Position numbers and translations under genes: made by a program | Shown here: one piece after another, positions 7,011 through 7,947 of the stretch | Position numbering within the stretch: position 1 is the stretch's first letter | Layout of the letters: every line of letters starts with the position of its first letter | Source: Actinomycetota bacterium | Lineage (GTDB): Bacteria; Actinomycetota; Acidimicrobiia; Acidimicrobiales; Acidimicrobiaceae | Length of the DNA: 7,947 nucleotides | NCBI GenBank assembly: GCA_004366215.1 | Contig: SIRY01000123.1 | Coordinates: 1-7,947 of the forward strand | Direction: 5' to 3' | The notes under the pieces: generated by a model | The model's database searches: none | What the model was told of the DNA's origin: nothing | What the model saw: the letters and a program-made list of their open reading frames with translations, nothing else

Positions 7011-7947
7011 TACTCTTCCTTGGCGGCTGCCCAACTGCGACCGACGCCCGCCTGGACGCGCAGCGGCACCCGCAGTGGGTAGGCCTGCTCGAGCACCTCG
7101 ACGACGATGCGTCGAAGCTCCTCGGCGTCCTCCTCGGCGACCTCGACGACGACCTCGTCGTGCACCTGGAGGACGAGGCCTGCTCGTGGCGGACTGAGCC
7201 GCCCTGCGAGGCGTACGAGGGCGATCTTGAAGATGTCGGCGGCGAGGCCCTGCGTCGCTGCGTTCATGGCTTGACGCTCGGCACTCTCGCGCACGCTGCG
7301 GTTGCGGGAGTCGAGATCAGGCAGGTAGCGGCGTCGCCCAAGCAGCGTCGTCGTGAAGCCGTGCTCCCGAGCTCGACGCACCGCCTCGTCTCGGTAGGCG
7401 CGCAGCCCGGGGAACGCCGCGAAGAAGTCCGTCAAGATGACCTCTGCTGCGGACTGGTCGATCCCAAGGCGCTGAGCGAGTCCGTACGCCTCCATGCCGT
7501 AGGAGAGTCCGTACGTGACCATCTTTGCGACCGAGCGCTGCTCGGAGGTCACGGCGTCGATCGGCACGCCGAAGACGCGAGCTGCCACCATCGCGTGGAC
7601 GTCGCCCTGCTCCGAGAGGATCCGGATGAGCTCTGGGTCCTCAGACAAGTGCGCAAGGACGCGCAGTTCGATCTGGGAGTAGTCCGCCGCAACGAGCAGC
7701 TTCCCTGGGCCGCCGACGAAGACGTCTCGGAATCGCTTACCTTCGAGGCTGCGGACAGGGATGTTCTGCAGGTTCGGCCGCTCAGAGGAGATGCGGCCGG
7801 TTCGAGCTACCGCCTGATTGAACGTGGCGTGGATGCGGCCGTCGTCCGCAACCTCGTGCGTCAGCCCCTCGTAGAAGGTCGAGAGCAGCTTGTCGAGCTC
7901 GCGAAAGCGAAGCAGGACACCCACGATCGGGTGCGCGTCGCGCCGGC
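7010..7947 (-). CDS. polA: DNA polymerase I, C-terminal polymerase domain (partial, cut by right edge)
   Basis: About 311 codons of the family A DNA polymerase are visible, from before the HPIVGVLLRFREL helix to the natural TAA. The 5' part (5' nuclease and exonuclease-like domains) lies beyond the window. The order of landmarks is standard: TGRISSERPNLQNIPVR, motif A DYSQIELRVLAHL (catalytic Asp codon 7684-7682), motif B O-helix RSVAKMVTYGLSYG, and motif C VLQVHDEVVVEV (catalytic Asp codon 7159-7157). The O-helix position equal to E. coli Phe762 is Tyr (codon 7513-7511). The reading frame stays open through the right edge, so the GTG at 7924 is an internal valine. The enzyme fills gaps in Okazaki-fragment maturation and excision repair. 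rpsA follows 90 nt downstream on the same strand, a neighbourhood I recall as common in actinobacteria. Confidence 0.97.
   Translation of the reverse strand, partial: RRDAHPIVGVLLRFRELDKLLSTFYEGLTHEVADDGRIHATFNQAVARTGRISSERPNLQNIPVRSLEGKRFRDVFVGGPGKLLVAADYSQIELRVLAHLSEDPELIRILSEQGDVHAMVAARVFGVPIDAVTSEQRSVAKMVTYGLSYGMEAYGLAQRLGIDQSAAEVILTDFFAAFPGLRAYRDEAVRRAREHGFTTTLLGRRRYLPDLDSRNRSVRESAERQAMNAATQGLAADIFKIALVRLAGRLSPPRAGLVLQVHDEVVVEVAEEDAEELRRIVVEVLEQAYPLRVPLRVQAGVGRSWAAAKEE

Noticed and set aside
7922..7924. GTG as the start of polA
   Set aside because: The frame stays open to the window edge and the upstream codons (RRDAHPI) continue the family A polymerase sequence.

Overview
The window is GC-rich chromosomal DNA from an actinobacterium. 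The 16S rRNA carries actinobacterial features and the spacer has the actinobacterial TTGAGAACT box. RpsA is a four-domain S1 protein with an acidic tail. PolA has a Tyr in the O-helix, as I recall for actinobacteria. From my memory of 16S sequences the closest group is Acidimicrobiia (Acidimicrobium-like). That placement is recognition without alignment.

Layout. Positions 1-2306 hold the first part of an rRNA operon on the minus strand: the 5' end of 23S (cut by the window edge), a very short spacer of about 100 nt without a tRNA, and a complete 16S gene. Positions 2307-2625 hold the rrn leader and promoter region, divergent from a gamma-carbonic-anhydrase-like gene on the plus strand. That gene meets, tail to tail with an 18-nt overlap, a minus-strand pair: an EamA-type small membrane protein followed by a YlmA/ModF-like ABC ATPase. 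Divergent from the pair is a plus-strand GGDEF diguanylate cyclase with a GAF-like N-terminus. It converges, across two GC-rich hairpins, on rpsA (minus). Upstream of rpsA on the same strand is the 3' half of polA, which runs off the right edge.

How it works together. This looks like a core chromosomal region with no mobile element, CRISPR array or phage gene. rrn, rpsA and polA serve translation and replication. The genes between them are accessory housekeeping or signalling genes in short transcription units. I see no new multi-gene system. The most informative signals outside genes are: (i) an imperfect inverted repeat flanking 16S, totalling 26 base pairs, that should form the pre-16S processing stem; (ii) a leader packed with small perfect hairpins; (iii) TAnnnT boxes exactly 6 nt before the start codons of two genes that lack a well-placed Shine-Dalgarno, suggesting leaderless mRNAs. 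Protein-level oddities are a Glu replacing the third zinc-ligand His in the carbonic-anhydrase-like protein and a degenerate I-site (RGGE) in the cyclase.
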